A stretch of DNA of 64,000 bases, taken from positions 53,068 to 117,067 of the forward strand of contig NZ_LGDG01000111.1 of assembly GCF_001279775.1 (NCBI RefSeq), read 5' to 3'. The position numbers were made by a program, and so were the translations under genes. Below the pieces are notes generated by a model, which did not search any database, was not told the origin of the DNA, and saw only the letters and a program-made list of their open reading frames with translations. Each line of letters opens with the position of its first letter. Within the stretch, counting starts at the first letter, position 1. Below are positions 1 to 9,093 of the stretch, one piece after another. This DNA is from Streptomyces sp. MMG1533 (lineage in GTDB: Bacteria; Actinomycetota; Actinomycetes; Streptomycetales; Streptomycetaceae).

Positions 1-78
1 ACGCTGGCCACGCCGAGCCTGGAGGACGTGTACCTGGCGCTGGGCGGCGCCGCACGGCAGGGGCTGGTGAAGGCGTGA
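1..78 (+). CDS. ABC transporter ATP-binding protein, C-terminal end (partial)
   Basis: Only the last 25 codons are in the window, ending in TGA at 76-78. The visible tail contains TPSLEDVYLALGG, the usual C-terminal signature of DrrA/CcmA-type ATPases that energise ABC-2 exporters. The next gene encodes an ABC-2-like permease and follows after about 95 bases, so the two probably form one exporter. Nothing can be said about the Walker motifs, which lie outside the window. The reading is based on a short tail but fits the neighbour well. Confidence 0.75.
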   Translation, partial: TLATPSLEDVYLALGGAARQGLVKA

Positions 79-172
79 GCCGACCGATCGAGGGCTTGAG
101 TACTGTGACCGCCGCATGCGTACGGAACACGACGACTGCCGGAGTGAAACCGAGCGAGGGGAGCCGCGCGAC

Positions 173-994
173 GTGAGTGTCGTACCCGCCGAGGTTCTGC
201 CGGGCAGTGCCCTGGCCGTTGAGGAGACGGTCCGGGAAGCGGCCGAGCTCGGACCGCGTGCGCGGCTGTGGCCGGCGCTGGCGGCCGTGTACCGGGCGCA
301 GCTGTCCCGTGCGCGGGTGGCGCGGATCCCGCTGCTGTTCGTGGCGACCTTCCAGTCGATCGGGATCATGGTCCTGATGCGCGGGGTCGTGGACGGCGGG
401 GGAGAGGCGCAGGCGGTCGTCGCCGGTTCGTCGGTGCTCGTCGTCGCCTTCGTCGCGCTCAACCTGCTCGCACAGTACTTCGGTCAGCTGCGCGCCAGCG
501 GCGGGCTCGACCACTACGCGACGCTGCCCGTGCCGCCGGCGGCCGTGGTGCTGGGCGCGGCGGGCGCGTACGCCTCCTTCACCGTGCCGGGGACCGTGGT
601 GACCGCGGTCTTCGGGTGCGTGCTGTTCGGGCTGCCGCTCGCGCATCTGTGGGTGCTGATCGCCGTCATCCCGCTCGCGGGCGCCGCGCTCGCCGGGCTC
701 GGGGCCGCCCTCGGACTGCTCGCGCCGCGTCCGGAGCTGGCGACGCTGCTCGGGCAGCTGGGCATGTCCGCGGCGCTGCTGCTCGGGGTCCTGCCGGCGG
801 ACCGGATGCCGCAGGCCGTGCGGTTCGCACGCGACCTGCTGCCGTCGACCTACGGCGTCGAGGCCTTCGCGCGGACCTTCGGGCCGCACCCCGACTGGGC
901 GTTCGTGCTCGGTGACCTCGCCGTGTGCGGCGGGGTCGGCGTGGTCTCGCTGGCCGTCGCCACCTGGGCCTACCGCCGGGCGGCCGTCCGATGA
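173..994 (+). CDS. ABC-2 type transporter permease
   Basis: This is a membrane protein of about 273 residues with six hydrophobic stretches, for example around LLFVATFQSIGIMVLMRGVV, the AAVVLGAAGAYASF region and VCGGVGVVSLAVATWAY at the C-terminus. This is the layout of ABC-2 (DrrB-like) permeases, which export drugs or lipids with a separate ATPase. It follows the end of an ATPase gene of the matching type. I chose GTG at 173 because an AGGGGAG ribosome binding site lies about 12 bases upstream. An in-frame ATG at 116 has no such site and would add 19 hydrophilic residues. The substrate is unknown. Confidence 0.75.
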   Translation: MSVVPAEVLPGSALAVEETVREAAELGPRARLWPALAAVYRAQLSRARVARIPLLFVATFQSIGIMVLMRGVVDGGGEAQAVVAGSSVLVVAFVALNLLAQYFGQLRASGGLDHYATLPVPPAAVVLGAAGAYASFTVPGTVVTAVFGCVLFGLPLAHLWVLIAVIPLAGAALAGLGAALGLLAPRPELATLLGQLGMSAALLLGVLPADRMPQAVRFARDLLPSTYGVEAFARTFGPHPDWAFVLGDLAVCGGVGVVSLAVATWAYRRAAVR

Positions 995-1028
995 CGCGCC
1001 GCACAGGCGGGCCTGGCACGATGTCAGG

Positions 1029-1733
1029 GTGACCGCACCGTTGACTCCTCCTCCGCCGCCGAACGAACAGCCCTCGCACAGTACGTGGCAGGCCGCGCCT
1101 CCCGGGTACGGGGCTACCGCGCAGGATGCCGCGTACGGCGCGGACGGTTCGTACGGACAGGACGGTCCCGGCATGAAGACCGAAGTGCGCGAGGCTGCCG
1201 TCGTCACGGTGGCGGTGACGCTCGGCGGGGTGCTGCTCGGGCTGCTGTGGTGGTGGCTGGCGCCGCACGTGCCGCTGGTCGGCGGCCTGGACGAGCAGGG
1301 CAACTGGGTCGTCTTCCTCAAGGACACCGAGGGCGAACAGGCGGTCGGTGTTGATGGAACGTTCACGCTGCTGGCATTGGCCTTCGGGGCCGTGAGCGCG
1401 CTCGCCGTGTTCCTCGTGCGCAGGCGTGGAGGGGTGCCGCTGGTCGTGGCGCTCGCCGTCGGAGGGCTGCTCGGGTCGGTGCTGGCGTGGCGGCTCGGGG
1501 TGTGGCTCGGCCCGGCGCAGGACGTGCTCGCGCATGCCAGGGACGTGGGCAAGGGCGTCACGTTCTCGGCGCCGTTGAAGCTGGGGGCGAAGGGCGCCCT
1601 GCTGGCGTGGTCGCTGTCCGCGTTGGTGGTGCACCTGGGGCTGACGGCGCTGTTCGGGCCCCGGGATCCGGATCCGTACGCCCACCAGCAGGGTCCGGTA
1701 CCGAAGGACGGATACGGGGCCCCGCAGGCGTAG
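1029..1733 (+). CDS. DUF2567-like membrane protein
   Basis: The protein has about 234 residues from GTG 1029, chosen because the reading frame further upstream overlaps the permease gene. It begins with a Pro-rich cytoplasmic segment, followed by four hydrophobic segments: VVTVAVTLGGVLLGLLWWWL, a second around TLLALAFGAVSALAVFLVRR, a third around VPLVVALAVGGLLGSVLAWR and a fourth near the C-terminus. The pattern LLWWWLAPHVPL followed by a soluble loop with DTEGEQAVGVDGTF resembles the DUF2567 family of Streptomyces. The function is unknown. It runs convergently toward the bL37 gene, with only seven bases between the stops. Confidence 0.65.
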   Translation: MTAPLTPPPPPNEQPSHSTWQAAPPGYGATAQDAAYGADGSYGQDGPGMKTEVREAAVVTVAVTLGGVLLGLLWWWLAPHVPLVGGLDEQGNWVVFLKDTEGEQAVGVDGTFTLLALAFGAVSALAVFLVRRRGGVPLVVALAVGGLLGSVLAWRLGVWLGPAQDVLAHARDVGKGVTFSAPLKLGAKGALLAWSLSALVVHLGLTALFGPRDPDPYAHQQGPVPKDGYGAPQA

Positions 1734-1740
1734 CGACCTT

Positions 1741-1815
1741 CTAGGCGGGCCGCCTCCCGTGATTCGAGCGGCCCTTCTTCGTGCGCCACTTGCGTTTGCG
1801 TGTTTTCTTCGACAT
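1741..1815 (-). CDS. 50S ribosomal protein bL37 (24 aa)
   Basis: Reading the minus strand from ATG 1815 to TAG 1741 gives a 24-residue, extremely basic peptide, MSKKTRKRKWRTKK... ending NHGRRPA. It matches in length, charge and the C-terminal NHG(K/R)RP motif the tiny ribosomal protein bL37, first found in mycobacterial ribosome structures. A GAGGG ribosome binding site sits about 5 bases before the ATG. Genes of this size are routinely missed by gene callers. The gene lies between the convergent DUF2567 gene and the YbaK gene on its own strand. Confidence 0.8.
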   Translation of the reverse strand: MSKKTRKRKWRTKKGRSNHGRRPA

Positions 1816-1856
1816 GTCCCTCGTGCTTAACCGAGGAACGGACCCGCGTCGAGAGG

Positions 1857-2360
1857 TCAGGCACGCCCGATGGGGGCCACCACCGCTTCCGTGAGCTTGG
1901 CCAGGTCGTCGGGGGAGAGTTCGACCTCCAGGCCGCGGCGGCCCGCCGAGACGCAGATCGTGGCGTGGGCCGAGGCCGATTCGTCCAGGACCGTGGGCAG
2001 TTTCTTGCGCTGGCCGAGCGGGGAGATGCCGCCGCGGACGTAGCCCGTGGTGCGTTCGGCGAGTGCCGGGTCGGCCATCGCGGCGCGCTTGCCGCCCACC
2101 GCCGCCGCGAGTGCCTTGAGGTCCAGCTGGCCGGCCACCGGGACCACCGCGACGGTCAGGGCGCCGTCGACGTCCGCGACCAGCGTCTTGAAGACCCGCT
2201 CCGGCGAGACCCCCATCGCCTCGGCCGCCTCCTCGCCGTACGAGGGGTGGGCGGGGTCGTGGTCGTACGCATGCACGGTGTACGACACTCCCGCGGCCGT
2301 CAGTGCCACCGTCGCCGGCGTCCCGCCCGGCTGCTGCTGCTTCTTCGACTTCTTCGCCAT
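1857..2360 (-). CDS. ybaK: Cys-tRNA(Pro)/aminoacyl-tRNA deacylase, YbaK/EbsC family
   Basis: A 167-residue single-domain protein. After a short Lys/Gln-rich N-terminus (MAKKSKKQQQ) come the YbaK hallmarks: YTVHAYDHDP, GVSPERVFKTLVADVDG with the conserved Lys, the VVPVAGQLDLKALAAA segment, and GGISPLGQRKKLPTVLDESA near the end. The family hydrolyses mischarged tRNA, typically Cys-tRNA(Pro), in the cytoplasm, acting as a trans-editing factor for prolyl-tRNA synthetase. Length is normal for the family. It lies upstream of bL37 on the same strand, so the two may be cotranscribed. Confidence 0.9.
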   Translation of the reverse strand: MAKKSKKQQQPGGTPATVALTAAGVSYTVHAYDHDPAHPSYGEEAAEAMGVSPERVFKTLVADVDGALTVAVVPVAGQLDLKALAAAVGGKRAAMADPALAERTTGYVRGGISPLGQRKKLPTVLDESASAHATICVSAGRRGLEVELSPDDLAKLTEAVVAPIGRA

Positions 2361-2397
2361 CGCGGCCTGATCCCGCCTGTTCCCCGGAGGTCGTACG

Positions 2398-3138
2398 TCA
2401 GTTGAGACTCGTCGGCGCCCGCGTCAGCTCCGCGGCGGGCAACGACGGAAGATTACGGATGATCGCCGTCTCCGAGCGAAGGAGTTTCAGTTCGTCGCGC
2501 AGCCGGGACGCGGTGTCGGGGGCCTGGAGCAGGCGCTGTTTGGTCGGGATGTCCAGCATCATCGCCGCGGCCACGAGGTACGAGACCACCGACGGTTCGT
2601 CCGGCAGGTCCGCGCCGGTGGACAGGGACCGCTCGCGCGCGCCCGCCAGGCGCTTCTGGTACTGGCGGAACGCCCGCAGCACGCCCTCGGCCAGTGCCCC
2701 CGCCTCCTCGCCGGCATCCTCCTCCAGCTCCTCCAGCTCCGCCGTCAGAAACGGGCCCGACGCGTCGACCGACAGCAGCCGCACCCGGGCCGTGCCCGTG
2801 GCCAGTACCTCGAAGGTGCCGTCGGCCCGCTCCCGGACCGTCGCGGCGTCCGCGATGCAGCCGACCCCGTGGAACGCCTTGACCGGGTCGTCGCCGAAGC
2901 CGGCCGCGGGGCCGTGCTCGGGTACGGCGGTCTGGTCCGGCAGGCCGGGTGAGCTGGGCGCCACCTCGTGGCCGTCGCGGATCGCGACGACGGCGAACCG
3001 GCGCGGTTCGTCCTCGGGCGTCTTCAGCAACTCGCGCATCATGGCGCGATAGCGCTCCTCGAAAATGTTCAGTGGCAGAACGAGCCCCGGGAGCAGCACG
3101 GAGTTCAGGGGGAAGAGCGGGAGTCGGACGGTGGTCAC
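2398..3138 (-). CDS. LON peptidase substrate-binding domain protein
   Basis: A 246-residue protein consisting of a stand-alone Lon N-terminal (LON/PUA-like) domain. The N-terminus RLPLFPLNSVLLPGLVLPLNIFEERYR is the classic domain opening. It is followed by FAVVAIRDGHEV, VGCIADAATVRERADGTFEVLATGTARVRLL and a helical C-terminal half. No ATPase or protease domain is present. Such proteins are common in actinobacteria, and a role in substrate recognition or proteostasis is only inferred. Start is GTG 3138. The gene is separated by 11 bases from the end of the next gene upstream and may be in one transcript with it. Confidence 0.88.
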   Translation of the reverse strand: MTTVRLPLFPLNSVLLPGLVLPLNIFEERYRAMMRELLKTPEDEPRRFAVVAIRDGHEVAPSSPGLPDQTAVPEHGPAAGFGDDPVKAFHGVGCIADAATVRERADGTFEVLATGTARVRLLSVDASGPFLTAELEELEEDAGEEAGALAEGVLRAFRQYQKRLAGARERSLSTGADLPDEPSVVSYLVAAAMMLDIPTKQRLLQAPDTASRLRDELKLLRSETAIIRNLPSLPAAELTRAPTSLN

Positions 3139-3149
3139 GACGCAAAAGC

Positions 3150-4172
3150 CTAATGGTCGCCGGAGTGGGCGCGTCCGCCGTGCTCACTCCGTGGATGGCG
3201 GGAAGCCGGGTTCCGGCCGGCCTTGTCGCGGATCTCGTCGCGGATCTCCAGGAACCGGCCGAGCGGGTCGTCCGAGAAGCGGTCCCAGGGGAAGGAGGTG
3301 GCGTACGGGCCGATCAGGCGCAGTTGCTCGTCGGCGTCCGTCCAGCGCTCCAGCCGTACCAGGACGTACATCAGCTTGTTCCGCATCTCGGCGGGCCACG
3401 GATCGGCCGCCGGGAACCGGGCGGAGAGCGCGATCGCCCGGTCGGCCGCCGCGTCGAGCCGCTCGCCGGGCACCTCGGGGCCGCAGCCGTCGGTCAGGTA
3501 GGAGAAGGCCGCCCGCGCCGGGAGCGCCTGGACGAGGGAGCCGGCCGGAGCGTCCTGCGCGGCCAGGTCGGCGAAGTCGAAGCACGCGTGGTGGGAGCCG
3601 TGCCAGGAGGCGGCGAGGTAGCGCAGGGCCGCCACGTGGCAGCCGTAGTGGTGCGGGGCGCGGCGGACCGCCGCCTCCCACAGCTGCTCGAAGTACTTGT
3701 GCCCGGCATGCGAGCCACGCGCGTGGTCCAGAGCGATCCGCCACGGCACCGGGTCGCGGTCGTCGCCGTGCGCGGCAGCCGTGATCAAGGGGCTCGCCCG
3801 GCGCAGCAGCTCCGCCCGTGCCGGTGACTGCCAGGAGCGCTCCAGCACCAGCTGGGCGCCGATCAGCAGCGCGTCGGGGTCGTGCGGGGCGGCGGCACGC
3901 CAGCCCTCGTACCACTCGTCGCGCGAGCGGGCGAAGGCCGCGAGTCTTCGCGCGTAGCGATCGCGGTTTTCCCAGTCGGCAGCGGTGCGGGTGGCGGCGA
4001 GCAGTTCCGCGGCCGGCTCGTACTCGCCGCGCGCGGCGGCGACCAGCGCGGGGCCGAGCCGGTCGTCGGGCGCGTCGAGGAGGACCTCGTCGTCGGCGGG
4101 CGTTCTGCCGACGAGGCGCGAGGGCTTCCGGGGCATCCGGGACGAGCGGATGAAGGGGGGCAGGAGAGCCAT
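3150..4172 (-). CDS. Hypothetical helical-repeat (TPR-like) protein
   Basis: An Ala-, Arg- and Trp-rich protein of about 340 residues with no signal peptide or membrane segment. Repeated helical pairs such as LAAFARSRDEWYEGWRAAAPHDPDALL and the LWEAAVRRAPHHYGCHVAALRYL region look like TPR-type repeats, reminiscent of DUF4034-type proteins. I do not recognise a catalytic motif. ATG 4172 gives the start MALLPPFIRSSRMP. An in-frame ATG at 4184 is equally possible, and neither has a strong ribosome binding site. Function unknown. Confidence 0.6.
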   Translation of the reverse strand: MALLPPFIRSSRMPRKPSRLVGRTPADDEVLLDAPDDRLGPALVAAARGEYEPAAELLAATRTAADWENRDRYARRLAAFARSRDEWYEGWRAAAPHDPDALLIGAQLVLERSWQSPARAELLRRASPLITAAAHGDDRDPVPWRIALDHARGSHAGHKYFEQLWEAAVRRAPHHYGCHVAALRYLAASWHGSHHACFDFADLAAQDAPAGSLVQALPARAAFSYLTDGCGPEVPGERLDAAADRAIALSARFPAADPWPAEMRNKLMYVLVRLERWTDADEQLRLIGPYATSFPWDRFSDDPLGRFLEIRDEIRDKAGRNPASRHPRSEHGGRAHSGDH

Positions 4173-4314
4173 GGTGTCGACCATTGAAAGACCGCAGGTC
4201 AACGGAGCGCCAGAAGGAAAGGGCAACTCATGGAAAGTTGTACGCGATACGGTCAAGGGCAGGTAAAGAGGTGACAGGTCGACAACTGGCCGCCGAAAGC
4301 CCTTGCTGACACCT

Positions 4315-5892
4315 CTAGCTGCGCCGCAGTAGCCGCGTGGCCCCCGCCGCCACCGTCGTCGCCAGGATCCAGCCCAGCAGGATGATCGCGGCGGCCAGCC
4401 ACTGCCAGCCGCCGTTCAGCTGCCAGAAACCGACCTGACCCAGGTCGATGACCGGCAGGAGGAGGTCGAGGGCGAACAGGGCCGGGTTCCACGGCGGGTG
4501 CTCGCCGGTCTTGAGCGGTGGATGACTGGCGTGCGCGAAAGCCACCGAGCTCGCCGCCCACAGCACCGCCATCCACACGGCGGCCCGGCCCGGCCGGTAT
4601 CCGTAGGCGACCGTCCAGTCCTGGACGTACCCCCACAGCTTGGCGGCGATCGGCAGGCTCTCGCGTCGGCGGCGCTGTTTGGCGAGCAGCACCTCGCGGG
4701 CGTCCTCGTCCTCGCCGCCGGTGCGCAGCACGGCGGCGAGCCGCTCGTACGGCTCCGGGTTGTACTCGGCGGTCGCCGCCGCCACCCACTCCAGCCGCTC
4801 GTTCAGCGGGAACGGGCCGCGCGGCACCAGGTTCTCGTAGCTGAAGCCGCCCATGTGCAGCCGGCCCGGACCCGGCCAGGCGTCCGCCTTGTCCATCAGG
4901 TTGACGACCCGCGCCCCCGACAGCACGACCATGCCCCGCGTCGGCCGCTCGCCGAGGAAGCGCAGCTCGGGCGTCTGCACGCGGCGCAGCGACAGCTCCT
5001 GCTCGTCGGTGAAGGTGAACCGGGCCCCCTCCAGGTCGACCGCGTCCCCGAACCGCCCGTCGTCCAGGCGCAGCCCGCCATGGCACTCGAAGCGCTGGAT
5101 GCGCGTCCCGCGCGCGGGCGTCGTGCCGCTGAGCAGGAGGCTGCCGACGCCCGCCGGGGTCAGGTACAGCGAGCGCTCCACGGTCAGTTGCGGGGCGTTC
5201 AGTGCCAGTCGTGAGTACGGGTTGACCAGCCGTGCGCCGCGCAGGCTCAGCGAGACGCCGATCTTGGCGCTGCGCAGGCTCAGCTCGCCGTGCGACTCCA
5301 GCATCTCGGCCTGGAGGTCCTGGCCGACGCTCATGCCGTCCGCGGCGATCGAGCGTCCGCTGCGGTCGCGGTAGACGATCGCCTGGTTGAGCAGCAGGTC
5401 GGTGCCGATCTGCGCGTCGGTGAGCCGGATGCCGTTCTGGAAGCGGCAGCGCGGCAGGTGCAGGTCGCCCTCGGTGTGCACCCGGGCCGCCTCCAGGCGC
5501 GGCACCGAGCAGTCCACCATCCGCATGGTCGTGAAGTGGGCCTCCGGCAGCAGGACGTCCCGCTCGAAGCGGCAGCCGCGCATCTCGACGTACGGCACCA
5601 CGGTGCCGCCCGCGAGGTCCAGGGTGTCGCTGATCTGCACCCCGACGAGCTTCAGGGACGACACCCGGCCGGCGAGCGCGGGCGGTCCGTCCAGGAGCAG
5701 CCAGCACACGATGCGCGCCCGCACCGTCCGCTCGGGCCCCCACGGGTGCCCGCCGTGCGGATCGTCGACCACTGTGTCGCCGCTGCTCAGGTCGTACACC
5801 GTGCCGTTGCGGAAGGCCTGCCACATCCCGGCCTCGGTGGCGGTCAGATCGTCCGGCAGGTCTCCGTCCCGGATGCCGGCCCCTTCGGTCAC
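4315..5892 (-). CDS. Membrane-anchored beta-helix-like protein (annotated as oxidoreductase in relatives)
   Basis: About 525 residues. The first two thirds consist of short periodic strands of the type LxLxGxxV/LxLRxAxIGxxL (for example LSLRSAKIGVSLSLRGARLV). This suggests a right-handed beta-helix related to pentapeptide-repeat proteins. The C-terminus has a charged linker (LLAKQRRRRES) and then three hydrophobic segments, WMAVLWAASSVAFAHA, ALFALDLLLPVIDLG and WLAAAIILLGWILATTVAAG. Relatives are often labelled membrane-associated oxidoreductase, but I see no cofactor motif. GTG 5892 has a GGAAGAG site. An in-frame ATG at 5928 without a clear site would add 12 residues. It is transcribed away from the his operon. 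Confidence 0.6.
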   Translation of the reverse strand: MTEGAGIRDGDLPDDLTATEAGMWQAFRNGTVYDLSSGDTVVDDPHGGHPWGPERTVRARIVCWLLLDGPPALAGRVSSLKLVGVQISDTLDLAGGTVVPYVEMRGCRFERDVLLPEAHFTTMRMVDCSVPRLEAARVHTEGDLHLPRCRFQNGIRLTDAQIGTDLLLNQAIVYRDRSGRSIAADGMSVGQDLQAEMLESHGELSLRSAKIGVSLSLRGARLVNPYSRLALNAPQLTVERSLYLTPAGVGSLLLSGTTPARGTRIQRFECHGGLRLDDGRFGDAVDLEGARFTFTDEQELSLRRVQTPELRFLGERPTRGMVVLSGARVVNLMDKADAWPGPGRLHMGGFSYENLVPRGPFPLNERLEWVAAATAEYNPEPYERLAAVLRTGGEDEDAREVLLAKQRRRRESLPIAAKLWGYVQDWTVAYGYRPGRAAVWMAVLWAASSVAFAHASHPPLKTGEHPPWNPALFALDLLLPVIDLGQVGFWQLNGGWQWLAAAIILLGWILATTVAAGATRLLRRS

Positions 5893-6005
5893 GTCTCTTC
5901 CATCCCCCTCATCCACTCGTAGGTTCATACAACCCGTTCATGCCCGCTGAGTGACGCCCGGAACACTAGACGTGAAGGCGATCTTCCGGGTTCCCTCCGA
6001 GGTCT

Positions 6006-6022
6006 GTATCAGCCATTGATAC
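6006..6022. promoter_or_regulatory. Small inverted repeat upstream of hisD
   Basis: GTATCA and TGATAC flank a 5-base spacer, forming a perfect 6-bp dyad 41 bases before the hisD start. It lies in the 171-base divergent promoter region between hisD and the beta-helix gene. It could be an operator or simply chance. No clear -10/-35 pair was identified in this gap. Confidence 0.3.
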
Positions 6023-6063
6023 GCGCGGACGACGCCCGATGCCGGTCTGAGAGAATTGACGAC

Positions 6064-7389
6064 GTGATCTCCCGAATCGATCTGCGCGGCGACGCCCTTC
6101 CCGAGGGCCCCGCTCTGCGCGACCTGCTGCCCCGAGCCGACTTCGACGTCTCGGCCGCCCTGGAGAAGGTGCGTCCGATCTGCGAGGCCGTGCATCATCG
6201 GGGCGACGCGGCGCTGATCGACTTCGCCGAGAAGTTCGACGGAGTGCGCCTGGAGTCCGTGCGGGTGCCGGCCGAGGCGCTGACCCGGGCCGTTGCGGAG
6301 CTGGACCCGGCCGTGCGCGCGGCACTGGAGGAGTCCATCCGCCGCGCCCGTCTCGTCCACCGTGAGCAGCGCCGTACGACGCACACGACCCAGGTCGTGC
6401 CCGGCGGCTCGGTGACCGAGAAGTGGGTGCCGGTCGATCGGGTCGGTCTGTACGCGCCCGGCGGGCGGTCCGTCTACCCCTCCTCCGTGATCATGAACGT
6501 GGTGCCCGCACAGGAGGCCGGCGTCGAGTCGATCGCCCTCGCCTCCCCGGCGCAGGCCGAGTTCGACGGGCTGCCGCACCCGACGATCCTCGCGGCGTGC
6601 GCGCTGCTCGGCGTCGACGAGGTGTACGCGGCCGGTGGCGCGACCGCCGTCGCGATGTTCGCGTACGGCACCGAGTCCTGCCCGCCCGCCGACATGGTCA
6701 CCGGCCCCGGCAACATCTGGGTCGCCGCCGCCAAGCGCTACTTCACCGGCAAGATCGGCATCGACGCCGAGGCCGGCCCGACCGAGATCGCGATCCTCGC
6801 GGACGACACGGCCGACCCGGTGCACGTCGCCTCCGACCTCATCAGCCAGGCCGAGCACGACCCTCTTGCGGCCGCCGTGCTCGTCACCGACTCCGTCGAG
6901 CTCGCGGACGCGGTGGAGAAGGAGCTGGAGCCGCAGGTCGCGGCCAGCAAGCACATCGAGGACCGGATCCGTCCGGCCCTCGCCGGCCGGCAGTCCGCGA
7001 TCGTGCTGGTCGACGGCGTCGACGAGGGACTCCGGGTGGTCGACGCGTACGGCGCCGAGCACCTGGAGATCCACACGGCCGACGCCGCCGTGGTCGGCGA
7101 TCGCGTCAGGAACGCCGGCGCGATCTTCATCGGCCCCTGGGCGCCCGTGTCGCTGGGCGACTACGCGGCCGGGTCCAACCACGTGCTCCCGACCGGCGGT
7201 TGCGCCTGTCACTCCTCCGGGCTGTCCGTGCAGTCCTTCCTCCGGGGCATCCACATCGTCGACTACACGAAGGACGCGCTGGCCGACGTGGCGCATCACG
7301 TGGTGACGCTGGCGGAGGCGGAGGACCTGCCGGCGCACGGTGCGGCGATCAAGGCCCGGTTCGGTTGGAAGGTACCCGAGAGCAAGTGA
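6064..7389 (+). CDS. hisD: Histidinol dehydrogenase
   Basis: A 441-residue enzyme for the last two oxidation steps of histidine synthesis, L-histidinol to L-histidine with two NAD+ and a catalytic zinc. Typical sequence landmarks are [53 protein letters not shown], the [10 protein letters not shown] zinc-ligand region (Gln and His) and [19 protein letters not shown]. Start GTG 6064 gives the usual Streptomyces length. It is the first gene of the his operon, and its stop overlaps the hisC start by four bases (GTGA), implying translational coupling. Confidence 0.97.
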   Translation: MISRIDLRGDALPEGPALRDLLPRADFDVSAALEKVRPICEAVHHRGDAALIDFAEKFDGVRLESVRVPAEALTRAVAELDPAVRAALEESIRRARLVHREQRRTTHTTQVVPGGSVTEKWVPVDRVGLYAPGGRSVYPSSVIMNVVPAQEAGVESIALASPAQAEFDGLPHPTILAACALLGVDEVYAAGGATAVAMFAYGTESCPPADMVTGPGNIWVAAAKRYFTGKIGIDAEAGPTEIAILADDTADPVHVASDLISQAEHDPLAAAVLVTDSVELADAVEKELEPQVAASKHIEDRIRPALAGRQSAIVLVDGVDEGLRVVDAYGAEHLEIHTADAAVVGDRVRNAGAIFIGPWAPVSLGDYAAGSNHVLPTGGCACHSSGLSVQSFLRGIHIVDYTKDALADVAHHVVTLAEAEDLPAHGAAIKARFGWKVPESK

Positions 7390-8492
7390 CTGGCATCGAC
7401 GATCTCCCCGTACGGGACGAACTGCGCGGCAAGTCCCCCTACGGCGCGCCCCAGTTGGACGTCCCCGTGCGGCTGAACACCAACGAGAACCCCTACCCGC
7501 TGCCCGAGCCGCTGGTCGAGCGGATCGCCGAGCGGGTGCGCGAGGCGGCCCGGAACCTCAACCGCTACCCCGACCGGGACGCCGTGGAGCTGCGCACGCA
7601 GCTCGCCAGGTACCTGACCGACACGTCCGGACACGAGGTCGGCCCGGCCAACGTCTGGGCGGCCAACGGCTCCAACGAGGTCCTCCAGCAGCTCCTGCAG
7701 ACCTTCGGCGGACCGGGCCGTACGGCGATCGGCTTCGAGCCGTCGTACTCGATGCACGCACTCATCGCGCGCGGCACCGGCACGGGCTGGATCTCCGGCC
7801 CGCGCAACGAGGACTTCACGATCGACCTCGCCGCCGCCGAGAAGTCCATCGCCGAGAACCGGCCGGACGTCGTCTTCATCACGACCCCCAACAACCCCAC
7901 GGGCACCGCGGTCCCGCCGGAGACGGTCCTCGCACTCCACGACGCCGCGCAGGCCGCGAAGCCGTCGATGGTCGTGGTCGACGAGGCGTACATCGAGTTC
8001 AGCCACGGCGACTCGCTGCTGCCGCTCATCGAGGGGCGGCCGAACCTCGTCGTCTCGCGGACGATGTCGAAGGCGTTCGGCGCGGCGGGCCTGCGCCTCG
8101 GCTATCTCGCCGCGCACCCGGCGGTCGTGGACGCCGTTCAGCTCGTACGGCTGCCGTACCACCTGTCGGCGATCACGCAGGCGACCGCGCTGGCCGCCCT
8201 GGAGCACACCGGCACGCTGCTGGGATACGTCGAGCAGCTGAAGGCGGAGCGGGACCGGCTGGTCACCGAACTGCTGGCGATCGGCTACGAGGTCACCGCG
8301 TCGGACGCCAACTTCGTGCAGTTCGGGCGCTTCGCCGATGCGCACGAGGTGTGGCAGAAGATCCTCGACCGGGGTGTCCTGGTCCGGGACAACGGCGTGC
8401 CCGGCTGGCTGCGGGTGACCGCCGGCACCCCCGAAGAGAACGACGCGTTCCTCGACGCGGTCCGTGAACTGAAGAAGGAGCAGTGCGCATGA
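7386..8492 (+). CDS. hisC: Histidinol-phosphate aminotransferase
   Basis: A PLP-dependent class I/II aminotransferase of 368 residues that converts imidazole-acetol phosphate and glutamate to histidinol phosphate. It shows [19 protein letters not shown] near the N-terminus, the substrate/PLP segments TTPNNPTGT and [10 protein letters not shown], and the Schiff-base Lys in [18 protein letters not shown]. The GTG start at 7386 overlaps the hisD stop, and the stop overlaps the hisB ATG. Length is normal. Confidence 0.97.
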   Translation: MTGIDDLPVRDELRGKSPYGAPQLDVPVRLNTNENPYPLPEPLVERIAERVREAARNLNRYPDRDAVELRTQLARYLTDTSGHEVGPANVWAANGSNEVLQQLLQTFGGPGRTAIGFEPSYSMHALIARGTGTGWISGPRNEDFTIDLAAAEKSIAENRPDVVFITTPNNPTGTAVPPETVLALHDAAQAAKPSMVVVDEAYIEFSHGDSLLPLIEGRPNLVVSRTMSKAFGAAGLRLGYLAAHPAVVDAVQLVRLPYHLSAITQATALAALEHTGTLLGYVEQLKAERDRLVTELLAIGYEVTASDANFVQFGRFADAHEVWQKILDRGVLVRDNGVPGWLRVTAGTPEENDAFLDAVRELKKEQCA

Positions 8493-9091
8493 CTCGCGAT
8501 GGGCGTGTTGGAAGGGTCGAGCGGGTGACGAAGGAGACCTCGGTCCTCGTCGAGATCGATCTCGACGGGTCCGGCAAGGTCGACGTGTCGACAGGGGTCG
8601 GTTTCTACGACCACATGCTCGACCAGCTCGGCCGGCACGGTCTGTTCGACCTGACCGTGAAGACCGAGGGCGACCTGCACATCGACTCGCACCACACCAT
8701 CGAGGACACCGCCCTCGCGCTGGGTGCCGCCTTCAAGCAGGCGCTCGGCGACAAGGTGGGCATCTACCGCTTCGGCAACTGCACGGTCCCGCTGGACGAG
8801 TCCCTCGCCCAGGTCACCGTCGACCTGTCCGGCCGCCCCTACCTCGTGCACACCGAGCCCGAGAAGATGGCGCCGATGATCGGCGAGTACGACACCACGA
8901 TGACCCGGCACATCCTGGAGTCCTTCGTCGCCCAGGCGCAGATCGCCCTGCACGTGCACGTGCCCTACGGGCGCAACGCGCACCACATCGTGGAGTGCCA
9001 GTTCAAGGCGCTGGCCCGGGCACTGCGGTACGCGTCCGAGCGCGACCCGCGCGCGGCCGGCATCCTGCCTTCGACGAAGGGCGCGCTCTAG
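8489..9091 (+). CDS. hisB: Imidazoleglycerol-phosphate dehydratase
   Basis: A 200-residue monofunctional IGPD that dehydrates imidazole glycerol phosphate using manganese. The duplicated His-rich metal motifs are present: the first is DSHHTIED, the second is [37 protein letters not shown] is the family signature. There is no fused histidinol-phosphatase domain, as usual in actinobacteria. ATG 8489 overlaps the hisC stop (ATGA). An in-frame GTG at 8483 would add two residues. Confidence 0.97.
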   Translation: MTRDGRVGRVERVTKETSVLVEIDLDGSGKVDVSTGVGFYDHMLDQLGRHGLFDLTVKTEGDLHIDSHHTIEDTALALGAAFKQALGDKVGIYRFGNCTVPLDESLAQVTVDLSGRPYLVHTEPEKMAPMIGEYDTTMTRHILESFVAQAQIALHVHVPYGRNAHHIVECQFKALARALRYASERDPRAAGILPSTKGAL

Positions 9092-9093
9092 CC

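Noticed and set aside
4267..4318. AGAGGTG and CACCTCT pair around the 3' end of the beta-helix gene, considered as a terminator
   Set aside because: The 7-bp arms are separated by more than 35 bases and the structure is weak, so it was not called.
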